A stretch of DNA of 64,000 nt from an uncultured bacterium (GTDB taxonomy: Bacteria; Verrucomicrobiota; Lentisphaeria; Oligosphaerales; Oligosphaeraceae). The DNA lies in assembly GCA_902776645.1 (NCBI GenBank), contig CACYQT010000001.1:1-64000 (forward strand). Direction: 5' to 3'. Positions 24,306-32,244 of the stretch are shown here, piece after piece (within the stretch, counting starts at the first letter, position 1; every line of letters starts with the position of its first letter). Both the position numbers and the translations under genes were made by a program. The notes beneath the pieces were generated by a model that was given only the letters and a program-made list of their open reading frames with translations, was not told the origin of the DNA and made no database searches.

Positions 24306-27300
24306 TTATTTGCTCATCTGCTTGAAGTAGTCTTCCACCAGACGGCGGTATTTCAATGGAGGCGCGAGCTGCGAACGCGACAGCTCGCGCTTCTTTTCCA
24401 TCGTCAGCCGTTGCAGATGCTCCGCCAGAATCTCGGCGGCCTGCTGGAGGTTGCGGAGGATAAACTGCCCCGCCTCCGACGGCGATTCGCCATTGAACGG
24501 AAGGCTCATGTTTTGGCTTAACTCGTTCAGGCGGTTGTCCTTAAGTTTCTCTCCAAGCTTCTGGAGATTCTGCTCCGCCTGCTGGCGGAGCTGTTCCATT
24601 TTGTCGCCGGCCTGCTGGCCTTCGCCTTCCATGTTCTGGGCGGTCTGGCGGGCTTGCTGCTGGAGTTTCTGCAACGCCTCGCGGAGCTCCTGGGCGGTCA
24701 TGTTCGGCATCTTTCCGGCGGTCGCGTCCAATTCCATGGCGAGGGCGGCGAGCAGGTTGGAGGCGTCCGCCTGCTCCTTCTCCGCGCGGTCGAACCGCTT
24801 GTACAGCAACGCGTTGAGAGCCCGTTGCTGGGCGGAGAGAATCTTCCGTTCGTCCATGTTTCGGACGGAATCGCGAAGCTCCTTCGCGATGTCCGGATAC
24901 GTTTCGTCCAATTGATCCGCCGTCTCCTGCAACGACTGGCGGAGCTGCTCGGCCTGTTCCTTCAATTCCTGCTGCTGCTGACGCGCCTGCTTCGCATCCT
25001 GCTGCGTTACAGGCGTTTGCTGTTTTTTGAATTCCCCCGACTTGTCGGCGGCGTCCATTTGCCGCTGGCTCAAATCGCGGGCCTGCTCCCCTAGCCGCCG
25101 CAACTGGTTGGCGGCGGCGGCCTGGATGGCGTCCTCCATGACGCGAAGCGCCTCCATTTGAGCAGTATGCGCACGGCCGCCGTGGACGGCGCCCGTGCGG
25201 GTGTCCTGCTTGCGGAACGCCTCCGCGCCATGCGCCATTTCGGTCGCCGCGCGGGCGACGGCCTCGCGGGCTTCGGCCGCCTCCTTCAACGGACGAAGCG
25301 TCTTCTCCAGATCGGCCGTGTCCTGCCCAAGTTGCTGTTGCTTATCCGCAAGTCCCGAAGCGGAAGCGTCTTGCGCATTTGCCGAGGCGTTGATGGCCTC
25401 CTGCTTGGCGATTTGGCGCCGCAGCAATTCGGCGGCTTCCTCCAGTTGCTTCGTGTTGCTCGCCTGCTGCTGCTTCTGATTGTTCTCTTGGTTGTCGGCG
25501 CTCTTCTCCTGCTTCTCCTGTTTCTGCTGTTCGCCCTTCCCTTCCTTTCCTTCCTTCGACTTCTTGCTCTTCATGGCGTTGCGGAGAAGTTCGTTTTCGA
25601 TTTTCACAAGATGCGTCAGCGCACGTTCTTGCGGAATGGCGCTCTCTTCCAGGAGCGAGTCTTTGGCGAGACGCGCCGCCGCGTCCTCCGCTTTCACAGC
25701 GGCGGCGAACAGACTGTTGAACGGCTCCGGCAGGCTTGTCTGGATGAATTCCGATTCGTCTTCCGATTCCTCTGCGGGAGAAGGCGTTGCGCCGTCGTCT
25801 TCCATTTTTTCGCCGTCGGTTTTATCGGCGTCCATGATCATCTTGCGCAATTCCTGCTTCAATTTATTTTCGCGGCGGGCGATTTCCAGCTGAAGGTCCG
25901 GAAGGCCGCGCTGCAACTCATCTGTCTGGCGTGCACGGTCTTGCGGCGTAAGCGAAAGCGTGTCCCACGTCAGGCGGAGGAGCCGTTTGGCTTCGACGAT
26001 CAGATCCGCGACGGAGGTCCGCTTCTGGTCGCCGCCGTTCCCGCCGTCGGCATCAATGTCATCTTCATCCGGTTCGACCGTGATGAAAAAGACTTCGCCG
26101 CGCGTCGTCTGATGGTTCGGTTCGCGGTTGTCTTCGACGAAAAAGAAGCAGGAGAGCATGTCGCCGTCCTTCAATTTCATGGCGGAAACGTCCCACAAGG
26201 CGTTGTGGTCCCATGTGGTCTCATGAGGCGTTCCGTCCTTATGTTCATTGAAGAGAACGGCTTGCCGCTGGACGCCGTTGACCGTGTACTGCAGCCCGAA
26301 GGCGTGGAGGCCAAAATCATCCGAAGCGGACGCGTCCAGCCGGACGCTGTCGTAGGAATGGATTTTGATGTCGCCCGTCGGCTGCCGTTGTTCGAGAACG
26401 GGCAGGAGATCCGGCTCGACGGTGACGCGGAACCACGGCGTCATCTTCTGGTGGCCGTCGCTGTCCGTCAAGATGATCCGCAAATCATCCGTCTCCTTTA
26501 ATATAAAGGAATGAATGTCAAGCGTTTGCTTTTCCGATTTCGTGACGATGGCCTGCGTCGCCTCGACGGACGACTGCACGTCGATCGCGATGACGGAGCC
26601 TTCGATGACGGCGATATCCTGCAGTTCCGTGTAGGTGGCGGCCGGCTTGCCCGTGTAGGCCGGCGGCGTGACGATAATCGTCAACGACGTGATTTCCGGC
26701 GGATCGAAGATGTTGAATGAAAACCACTTGGATTTCAGCGACGGGGAGCCGACGCGATAGCGGACGGTGTTTTGCACATCGTAGAAGACGAACGACGACG
26801 CGCCGTCCTCCTCCGAACGGTGCATGGCATACCGCTGGCTGCCGCCGTCGCCGTCGATGACATCGATCCACATGTCCTGCTCCCAGCGGTTGGGGCTGAC
26901 GGTGATCGGCACGTCGCTGTGGCGCGGGTATTCGCTTTCCGTCGTTTTGGCGAAGGAAAACGCGTTCCGGTTGGCGTGGAACCACTTGTGGATGGCCGGC
27001 GTGTGAATCGCGCCAACGGTGAAGACGACGGCGGCCAGCCCCCAGGCGAGCGGCTTCGCCAGGCGAAGCCGTTCATGGAACGTATCTTTCAGGATGGACG
27101 TGCTTTGGACACGGTTGTGGACGTCCGCCACGAGATCCGCCTCCATCGGCCGGAGCGGCTTGTCTTTCGCCTCCAGTTCGACGGCGCAGATGAATGAATC
27201 CATGAATTCCGGATGGGCCTTTTCCACATCCATCGCCAGCGAATGGATGGACAGGCGGTTTCCGGAAGTCTGCAAGTCCTTGATAATGTAGAGGATGGCG

Positions 27301-27482
27301 ATGACGATCGCCGCCCAGCCGAGAACGGCGCAGGTCGTCTCCGCCAGCGGGACCGCCATGTTCAACATGCTCAACACAAGGAAGAAAAGCGACAAACACG
27401 TCACGGCCTTCGAGACGGCGGTGAAACAATGGATGCGTCTCAAGGCTTTGGCGGTGGATTTCAGCGTGGCGGTCAGCGGCAT
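24306..27482 (-). CDS. Giant DUF4175-like membrane protein with Gln-rich coiled coil
   Basis: 1058 residues. Two hydrophobic segments near the N-terminus (about 27-70) and one at about 146-163 anchor it in the membrane. A beta-rich part follows (about 180-470), with VTPPAYTGKPAATYTELQDI, the block typical of DUF4175 proteins. From about 510 to 1050 the chain is a long, Gln-, Ala- and Glu-rich coiled coil with interruptions. DUF4175 genes in PVC and alphaproteobacteria usually accompany MoxR, DUF58 and von Willebrand A-domain genes; none is seen here. Convergent with GHL6 and divergent from the V-ATPase operon. Function unknown; envelope organisation is a plausible guess. Confidence 0.75.
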   Translation of the reverse strand: MPLTATLKSTAKALRRIHCFTAVSKAVTCLSLFFLVLSMLNMAVPLAETTCAVLGWAAIVIAILYIIKDLQTSGNRLSIHSLAMDVEKAHPEFMDSFICAVELEAKDKPLRPMEADLVADVHNRVQSTSILKDTFHERLRLAKPLAWGLAAVVFTVGAIHTPAIHKWFHANRNAFSFAKTTESEYPRHSDVPITVSPNRWEQDMWIDVIDGDGGSQRYAMHRSEEDGASSFVFYDVQNTVRYRVGSPSLKSKWFSFNIFDPPEITSLTIIVTPPAYTGKPAATYTELQDIAVIEGSVIAIDVQSSVEATQAIVTKSEKQTLDIHSFILKETDDLRIILTDSDGHQKMTPWFRVTVEPDLLPVLEQRQPTGDIKIHSYDSVRLDASASDDFGLHAFGLQYTVNGVQRQAVLFNEHKDGTPHETTWDHNALWDVSAMKLKDGDMLSCFFFVEDNREPNHQTTRGEVFFITVEPDEDDIDADGGNGGDQKRTSVADLIVEAKRLLRLTWDTLSLTPQDRARQTDELQRGLPDLQLEIARRENKLKQELRKMIMDADKTDGEKMEDDGATPSPAEESEDESEFIQTSLPEPFNSLFAAAVKAEDAAARLAKDSLLEESAIPQERALTHLVKIENELLRNAMKSKKSKEGKEGKGEQQKQEKQEKSADNQENNQKQQQASNTKQLEEAAELLRRQIAKQEAINASANAQDASASGLADKQQQLGQDTADLEKTLRPLKEAAEAREAVARAATEMAHGAEAFRKQDTRTGAVHGGRAHTAQMEALRVMEDAIQAAAANQLRRLGEQARDLSQRQMDAADKSGEFKKQQTPVTQQDAKQARQQQQELKEQAEQLRQSLQETADQLDETYPDIAKELRDSVRNMDERKILSAQQRALNALLYKRFDRAEKEQADASNLLAALAMELDATAGKMPNMTAQELREALQKLQQQARQTAQNMEGEGQQAGDKMEQLRQQAEQNLQKLGEKLKDNRLNELSQNMSLPFNGESPSEAGQFILRNLQQAAEILAEHLQRLTMEKKRELSRSQLAPPLKYRRLVEDYFKQMSK

Positions 27483-27727
27483 GGCGGGTGAAGAAGGGTT
27501 AAAAGGTTAATTTTTTATAATATACGTTGTGTTTTGCCACAAAAAAAACTATATTAATAGTTTTTGTGTGAAAAAAATGGGAAGTGGCGCGTGCGTCTCG
27601 CCTGCGCCGCTTGACTGGGACTTCTGGGATATCTGGGATATCTAAGACAAATACAATGGTCTGCTTAAGTCCCATAAGTCCCATAAGTCCCAGTTGTCTC
27701 ATTGAAAAATCTAGAGCAGGTTCGTTA
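27483..27727. promoter_or_regulatory. Leader and promoter region of the V-ATPase operon
   Basis: The 245-bp divergent gap holds a TATAAT at 27516-27521. An imperfect inverted repeat of AAAAACTAT and ATAGTTTTT surrounds ATTA (27538-27569). Two sets of short repeats follow: GGGATATCT (27617-27645) and AAGTCCCAT (27666-27692). ACTGGGACTT (27614-27623) pairs with AAGTCCCAGT (27685-27694), a 10-bp stem enclosing about 60 bases just before the first gene. Confidence 0.5.
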
Positions 27728-28042
27728 ATGGATGACATACTAAAACGGTTATTGGCAGTGGAAAAGACTGCGCAGGACGTGACGGACGCCGCCGAAAAGA
27801 AGGCGGCGGAGCTTCGCGCGCAGGCCCGTCGGGAGGCGAGCGATCTGGACGAAAAGGCCCAGGCGGACTTGATTCTCGAGCATGACCGCGTCATCGCGGA
27901 GAAGCTGGATGCGGCCCGCAAGGAGCGCGACAGCCGTCTGGCCGCCGCGGAGAAGGAGATGGACGAGAAGGCGAAAGCCTTTTCGAAGAAGATTTCAGGC
28001 CAGCTGGACGCCATCGTGAAAGCGTTGGTTTTCAGCGAGTAA
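27728..28042 (+). CDS. atpH: V-type ATPase peripheral stalk subunit (AhaH/NtpF-like, G/H)
   Basis: 104 residues, almost entirely a charged coiled coil (DDILKRLLAVEKTAQDVTDA onward, rich in Ala, Glu, Lys and Arg). This is the form of the small stalk subunit that pairs with subunit E. The ATG at 27728 was chosen because the upstream part is encoded by the leader repeats. It is the first gene of a nine-gene operon. The sequence alone would be ambiguous; the position makes the call. Confidence 0.8.
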   Translation: MDDILKRLLAVEKTAQDVTDAAEKKAAELRAQARREASDLDEKAQADLILEHDRVIAEKLDAARKERDSRLAAAEKEMDEKAKAFSKKISGQLDAIVKALVFSE

Positions 28043-28095
28043 GGGATTTTAGCAAGCCGTCCGGCCGGAAGCTGGACACTTTTTGTCGAAACGTC

Positions 28096-29115
28096 ATGCA
28101 AAAGCCAGTCATCAACACCAGCGACGAATTCATCTTCGCGAAGCTCCACGGGATGTGGGCGAACGCGGCGAAGGACGCGCGGCTGGCGCAGCTGGCCAAC
28201 GCGGGATCGGTCGATGAAATCATCCGCCTGCTGGCCGAATACAAATTGGACGCGTCTCGCCGCGAGTTGTTCCACCGCAACCTCTTGCAGCGTGAGATCG
28301 AATCGCTGTCCGCCATATCCGCCCAGCTGGACAAACGGACGGCGGAATTCTACCGCGCGTTCATCGAACGCGCGTATTTCGACAATCTCAAGGCGTTGCT
28401 CCATGACAAATTCTCCGGCCGCGCGGCGGCCATCCGTCCCATGACAGCGGCCATTCCCGGCCTGCCGGAAATCCCTGCGGCCGAGTTGCTTGGACAGGAT
28501 TCCGCGGAATCCTTCCTGCAGGTTCTCAATCCCGCGCTGTTTCCGGAGGAAATCGGCGCGATCGTGCGGAAGCTGTTCGACGACAACAACATCATGTCCA
28601 TGGAATGCGAGCTGGACAAACTCGCATACCGCCACCTGCTGAGGCATGCGGAAAACGTCCCGATGAATGTCCGTTCCGCCTGCAAAGCGTTGGTGAAGAT
28701 GGAGATAGACATCGTCAACCTCCGCATGCTGATGCGCGTCGTGCGCACGTACAGGCTGGACGAGACGACCGCGGCGGCCATATGGATCGACGGCGGGACG
28801 GTGCCGCCCGCGCTGCTGACGACGTTGTCCGGCCTGAAGACGCTGGCGGACGCGGTCGCGAAGCTGCCGACGGCGTTCCGCGACGCGCTCCAGCCGTTCA
28901 CGGCGGCGGATCTGTATGTGTCTGAAAACACGTTGTGGAAGCTGCTGTACAAGCAGACGAAAAAATATTTTTCGGACTACGACCACATGGAGCTGTCCAT
29001 CGTGGCGTTTCCGTTCCTCCGTCATTTCGAGACGCTGAACATCGGGCGGATCTACGAAGGGATCCGCTTCGGGATGCGTCCGCAGGACGTGCAGGAAATG
29101 TTGATTTGTTCATAA
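28096..29115 (+). CDS. atpC: V-type ATPase subunit C (central stalk/rotor d-like)
   Basis: 339 residues, close to the family length. All-helical, with the AtpC/NtpC features: NTSDEFIFAKLHGMWANAAK at the start, AYFDNLKALLHDKFSG, EIDIVNLRMLMRVVRTYRLD in the middle and GMRPQDVQEMLICS at the end. It links the c-ring to the D/F shaft. No Shine-Dalgarno sequence is visible; translation may be coupled to the gene before, 53 bases upstream. Confidence 0.9.
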   Translation: MQKPVINTSDEFIFAKLHGMWANAAKDARLAQLANAGSVDEIIRLLAEYKLDASRRELFHRNLLQREIESLSAISAQLDKRTAEFYRAFIERAYFDNLKALLHDKFSGRAAAIRPMTAAIPGLPEIPAAELLGQDSAESFLQVLNPALFPEEIGAIVRKLFDDNNIMSMECELDKLAYRHLLRHAENVPMNVRSACKALVKMEIDIVNLRMLMRVVRTYRLDETTAAAIWIDGGTVPPALLTTLSGLKTLADAVAKLPTAFRDALQPFTAADLYVSENTLWKLLYKQTKKYFSDYDHMELSIVAFPFLRHFETLNIGRIYEGIRFGMRPQDVQEMLICS

Positions 29116-29142
29116 CCATAGGCCATTCAAACAGATAAAGCC

Positions 29143-30738
29143 ATGTTCAAACCCGTAGAAATGTGCAAGATCAACGTCTTGCTGCTGAACAAGCACTTGA
29201 CGGACACGACGCGTAAGCTGGGAGCCCTGGGCAACTTGCATCTGGTCGATGCGGTCGCCCAGTCGGAATCCGGCCTGCTGGGCAGTCTGGACGACGAACA
29301 CAATGCGGCGGCGCTCCGCCAGCTTCTGGACAAGACGGAGACGCTGATGCAGAAGCTCGGCGTCGACGGAAACGCGGCCGTTTCGCCGTCGGACGGACTG
29401 GACGAAACGAAAATCGCCGCCCGTCTGGAGGCGATCGCGTCCGACAGCAAAGGCGTCGAAGAAGCGGACAAGTTGCTGCAGCTGAAGGAAAAGCACAGCG
29501 GCGAGCTCCTCTCGATCCAAGCCAAACTGCACGAATTCGCCTCCATGGACGAGGCGCGGAAGCACTTCGGGAAACTGACGCGTCTGTCATGCATCTCCGG
29601 CTGGGCGCCGAAGGCGGAAGTCGACGGCATCCGCAAGATCGTCGAAGAGGCGACGAACGGGACGGGATTGGTCGAAGTGATTGATGCTGAAGATGATGCG
29701 TTGGTGAAGTCCGGCGTGGAGAGCGTTCCCGTGAAATTTCAGGACGGCCCGTTGCGCCGTCCGTTCCAGATGCTGATCTCCAATTTCGGCATGCCGCGCT
29801 ACAAGGAGCTGGATCCGACGATTTTCGTGGGAATCACCTTCGTGCTGATGTTCGGCTTCATGTTCGGCGACATCGGGCAGGGCCTCGTCCTGCTTCTGGC
29901 CGGCCTGTTCATGAAGTTCTCCAAGAAGAAGTTCGACGAAACGATTCGCGACGCGGGCGTGCTCTTGGCGTTCTGCGGTCTGAGCGCCGTCGTGTTCGGT
30001 TTCTTCTACGGCTCCATCTTCGGTTACGAGCATCTGATCCATCATCTGTGGGTAAATCCGCTGAAGATGGAAGTCTCTGAAGGAAGCCTGCTTAGCGATA
30101 TTCAGCGGCTGTTGCTGACGGCCGTCGGCATGGGCATCGTGTTCACGTCCGTCGCGATCATCATCAACATCGTGAACCATTTTCTGACCAAACGCGTGTA
30201 TGAAGGGATTTTCGACAAATTCGGCCTTCTCGGGCTGATTTTCTACTGGAGCGTCTTGGCGACTGGCCTGTGGATGGTTGTCAAAGGCTCTATCGCGACA
30301 TGGCAGATCGTCCTCATCGTCACGCCGCTGGTGCTTTTGTTCATCCGCGAGCCGCTTCATAACTTGTTGAACAAGCATGGTTTGTTCCATGGCGAAAGCG
30401 CCTTCGGCGTCATTCTGGAAGGCGTTCTGGATCTGATGGAGACGTTCACGGGCTACCTCAGCGGCACGGTGTCGTTCGTCCGTGTGGGCGCGTTCGCGAT
30501 TTCGCATGCTGCGTTGTGCATGGCGGTGTTCCTGATCGTCGGCATGATGTCCAAACTGCCCGTCCACTCGCTGTGGCAGGCGATCATCATTGTCATCGGC
30601 AACGTGATCGTCATCGCGTTCGAAGGGATGGTCGCCGGCATCCAGTGCATCCGTCTGGAGTACTACGAGCTGTTCGGCAAGTATTTCTCCGGCGATGGCG
30701 TCGAATACAAGCCGTTCAGTCTGGCAGACAAGAAGTAA
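29143..30738 (+). CDS. atpI: V-type ATPase subunit I (membrane stator, a-subunit)
   Basis: 531 residues, shorter than the usual 600-660; the reduction is in the cytoplasmic half. The soluble N-terminus (about 1-215) is a coiled-coil hairpin, starting KPVEMCKINVLLLNKHL. About seven membrane segments follow, from PTIFVGITFVLMFGFMFGDI. The family motif FGDIGQG is present, and FVRVGAFAISHAALCMAVFL carries the conserved Arg next to the proton path. It forms the ion half-channels against the c-ring. Confidence 0.95.
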   Translation: MFKPVEMCKINVLLLNKHLTDTTRKLGALGNLHLVDAVAQSESGLLGSLDDEHNAAALRQLLDKTETLMQKLGVDGNAAVSPSDGLDETKIAARLEAIASDSKGVEEADKLLQLKEKHSGELLSIQAKLHEFASMDEARKHFGKLTRLSCISGWAPKAEVDGIRKIVEEATNGTGLVEVIDAEDDALVKSGVESVPVKFQDGPLRRPFQMLISNFGMPRYKELDPTIFVGITFVLMFGFMFGDIGQGLVLLLAGLFMKFSKKKFDETIRDAGVLLAFCGLSAVVFGFFYGSIFGYEHLIHHLWVNPLKMEVSEGSLLSDIQRLLLTAVGMGIVFTSVAIIINIVNHFLTKRVYEGIFDKFGLLGLIFYWSVLATGLWMVVKGSIATWQIVLIVTPLVLLFIREPLHNLLNKHGLFHGESAFGVILEGVLDLMETFTGYLSGTVSFVRVGAFAISHAALCMAVFLIVGMMSKLPVHSLWQAIIIVIGNVIVIAFEGMVAGIQCIRLEYYELFGKYFSGDGVEYKPFSLADKK

Positions 30739-30782
30739 TTGACTTTACCATATATATAAAGAACTAAAAAGGAGCCATTGAA

Positions 30783-31133
30783 ATGAAACTGAACATGAAG
30801 AGATTCTCCAGTGTGACGAAAGCCGCGCGGATCGCCGTGCTGGCGTTGCCGTGGCTGGTGACGGCTGCGATGGCCGAACCGGCGGCGGAAGGCGCCGCCG
30901 TGGCGGCGAGCACGGGCGACTACGCGACGGTCGCGAAATACATCGCCATCGCGTTGATCATGGTATGCGGTAGCTTTGCGGCCTCCCTGGCCGTCAGCAA
31001 AGTCGGTTCGGCGGCCATGGGCGCCGCGGCGGAGAAGCCGGAAGTGCTGTCGAAGGCCATCATCTACGTCGGTCTTGGCGAAGGTATCGCCCTGTTCGGC
31101 TTCCTGATCGCCCTGTTCATGTTGAACAAATGA
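30783..31133 (+). CDS. atpK: V-type ATPase c-ring subunit K, two-helix form with N-terminal leader
   Basis: 116 residues. Residues 1-31 look like a signal peptide (basic start, ARIAVLALPWLVTAAMA). The mature part has only two membrane helices (about 50-72 and 91-113) rather than the four of many V-type K subunits. The ion-binding Glu is E100 in IIYVGLGEGIALFGFLIA. The residues after Glu are G-I-A-L-F, without the Ser/Thr and Tyr seen in Na+-binding c subunits, so proton specificity is inferred. AAAAAGGAGCC serves as ribosome binding site. Confidence 0.92.
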   Translation: MKLNMKRFSSVTKAARIAVLALPWLVTAAMAEPAAEGAAVAASTGDYATVAKYIAIALIMVCGSFAASLAVSKVGSAAMGAAAEKPEVLSKAIIYVGLGEGIALFGFLIALFMLNK

Positions 31134-31146
31134 CGGATTGACCTAA

Positions 31147-31476
31147 ATGTCTGCGTATCATATCATAGGGGATCAAGACACGGTGCTCGGATACCGTTTC
31201 GCGGGTGTCTCCGGCGATGTCGTCGAAGACGCCGCGCAGGCGAAGACGGCGTTCGAAAACGCGTTGAACGATTCGACCATCACCGTGCTGTTGCTGACGG
31301 AGGCGGTGGAGGATATGATACCGGAAATCGTCATGCGGCATCGGATCGCCGCGAAACCGCCGTATCTGACGGTCGTGCAGGACGTCTGGGGGCCGCGCAG
31401 CGGCCGGAAATCGTTGCAGGAACTGATCAACGAGGCGGTCGGAATTCGCTTGTCATCGGATGATGACAAGCAGTGA
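31147..31476 (+). CDS. atpF: V-type ATPase subunit F
   Basis: 109 residues, normal. Rossmann-like small subunit of the central shaft: MSAYHIIGDQDTVLGYRFAG is the conserved opening, and TITVLLLTEAVEDMIPEIV is the middle strand-helix. It starts 13 bases after the K-subunit stop. The last codons form a perfect 9-bp hairpin (31449-31470), and the TGA stop opens a TTAGTGG repeat block. Confidence 0.92.
   Translation: MSAYHIIGDQDTVLGYRFAGVSGDVVEDAAQAKTAFENALNDSTITVLLLTEAVEDMIPEIVMRHRIAAKPPYLTVVQDVWGPRSGRKSLQELINEAVGIRLSSDDDKQ
31449..31470 (+). promoter_or_regulatory. Hairpin in the 3' end of atpF
   Basis: CTTGTCATC-GGAT-GATGACAAG, a perfect 9-bp stem in the last coding bases of atpF, before the repeat block. 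In an operon with unequal subunit stoichiometry, such a hairpin could set mRNA stability or partial termination. Confidence 0.5.
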
Positions 31477-31508
31477 TTAGTGGTTAGTGATTAGTGGTTA
31501 GTGGTTAG
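31473..31508. repeat. TTAGTGG/TTAGTGA tandem 7-mers between atpF and atpE
   Basis: Five units of GATTAGT/GGTTAGT at 7-base spacing start at the atpF stop codon. A short GC-rich stretch without repeats follows to 31553. Confidence 0.82.
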
Positions 31509-31553
31509 ACGGGAGGGCTGCGCTCTGGCGCGGCTGGTGGTAAGTAGTTAGCA

Positions 31554-32150
31554 ATGAATCAAGAAGATAAACTGAAACAGGAACTTTTGGCGGATGCCGA
31601 CGCGCAAGCGGCGGAAATCATGGCCCGCGCCCAGGAGGAGGCGGACAAGTTGATTCAGCAGACGCGTCAAAACGCGGCGGAAAAGCGCGAAGCGCGTCTA
31701 GCCGTCGCGATGGAGGAGGCCGAAAAGCAATGCCGTTCGATTACCGCGGACATCGAGCTGGAGACGAACCGCCGCTGGCTGCGGAAGCAGGAGGCGTGCA
31801 TCGACGAACTGTTGCAGACGGCGTTGGCGAAAGCGGACAAGGCGGAGGGCTTCGACCGCGCGGCGTCCCTCGCGTCGCTCGCGAAAGAGGCGTTGGCCGC
31901 CATCGGCGACCGCGACTGCGTGGTGTTCTTCAATCCTGCGGATGAAGCGATTGTGACGCGGGACTGGCTTCAGAAGCTGTCCCGTGAAGTCTATCCCGGT
32001 TCGAACAGCGTCTATGTCTTGAAGGCGGATCCGTCGATCGACGGCGGCATCGTTCTGAAGACGAAGGACGGCGCGCGGCAGGTTGACAATTCCTACAGGA
32101 CGCGGCTGAAGCGGATGAAGGACAGCCTGCGGCTGGTCGCGATCAGCTAG
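31554..32150 (+). CDS. atpE: V-type ATPase subunit E (peripheral stalk)
   Basis: 198 residues, normal. The N-terminal half is a coiled coil (KLKQELLADADAQAAEIMAR) that pairs with subunit G/H. The C-terminal globular part (CVVFFNPADEAI to DPSIDGGIVLKTKDGARQVD) is the E-family head, including the conserved GGIVL segment. The TAG stop is followed by AAGCTTAA repeats. Confidence 0.92.
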   Translation: MNQEDKLKQELLADADAQAAEIMARAQEEADKLIQQTRQNAAEKREARLAVAMEEAEKQCRSITADIELETNRRWLRKQEACIDELLQTALAKADKAEGFDRAASLASLAKEALAAIGDRDCVVFFNPADEAIVTRDWLQKLSREVYPGSNSVYVLKADPSIDGGIVLKTKDGARQVDNSYRTRLKRMKDSLRLVAIS

Positions 32151-32153
32151 TGG

Positions 32154-32230
32154 AGCTAAAAGCTTAAAGCTAAAAGCTTAAAGCAAAAACATGAGCCATA
32201 GCCATAGGCCATAAGCGCCGCGTAAGCGGC
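32154..32230. repeat. AAGCTTAA and GCCATAG repeats and a GNRA-capped hairpin before atpA
   Basis: 32154-32186: AAGCTTAA family. 32194-32216: GCCATAG 7-mers, three units. 32217-32230: GCCGC-GTAA-GCGGC, a 5-bp stem with a GNRA tetraloop. These fill the 94-bp gap between E and A. An AAAGG site at 32234-32238 serves the atpA start. Confidence 0.75.
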
Positions 32231-32244
32231 TATAAAGGTATCAG

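Noticed and set aside
27584-27727. N-terminal extension of the first V-ATPase subunit
   Set aside because: The extension is encoded by short repeats (GGGATATCT and AAGTCCCAT) and lacks family similarity; the ATG at 27728 gives the normal size.
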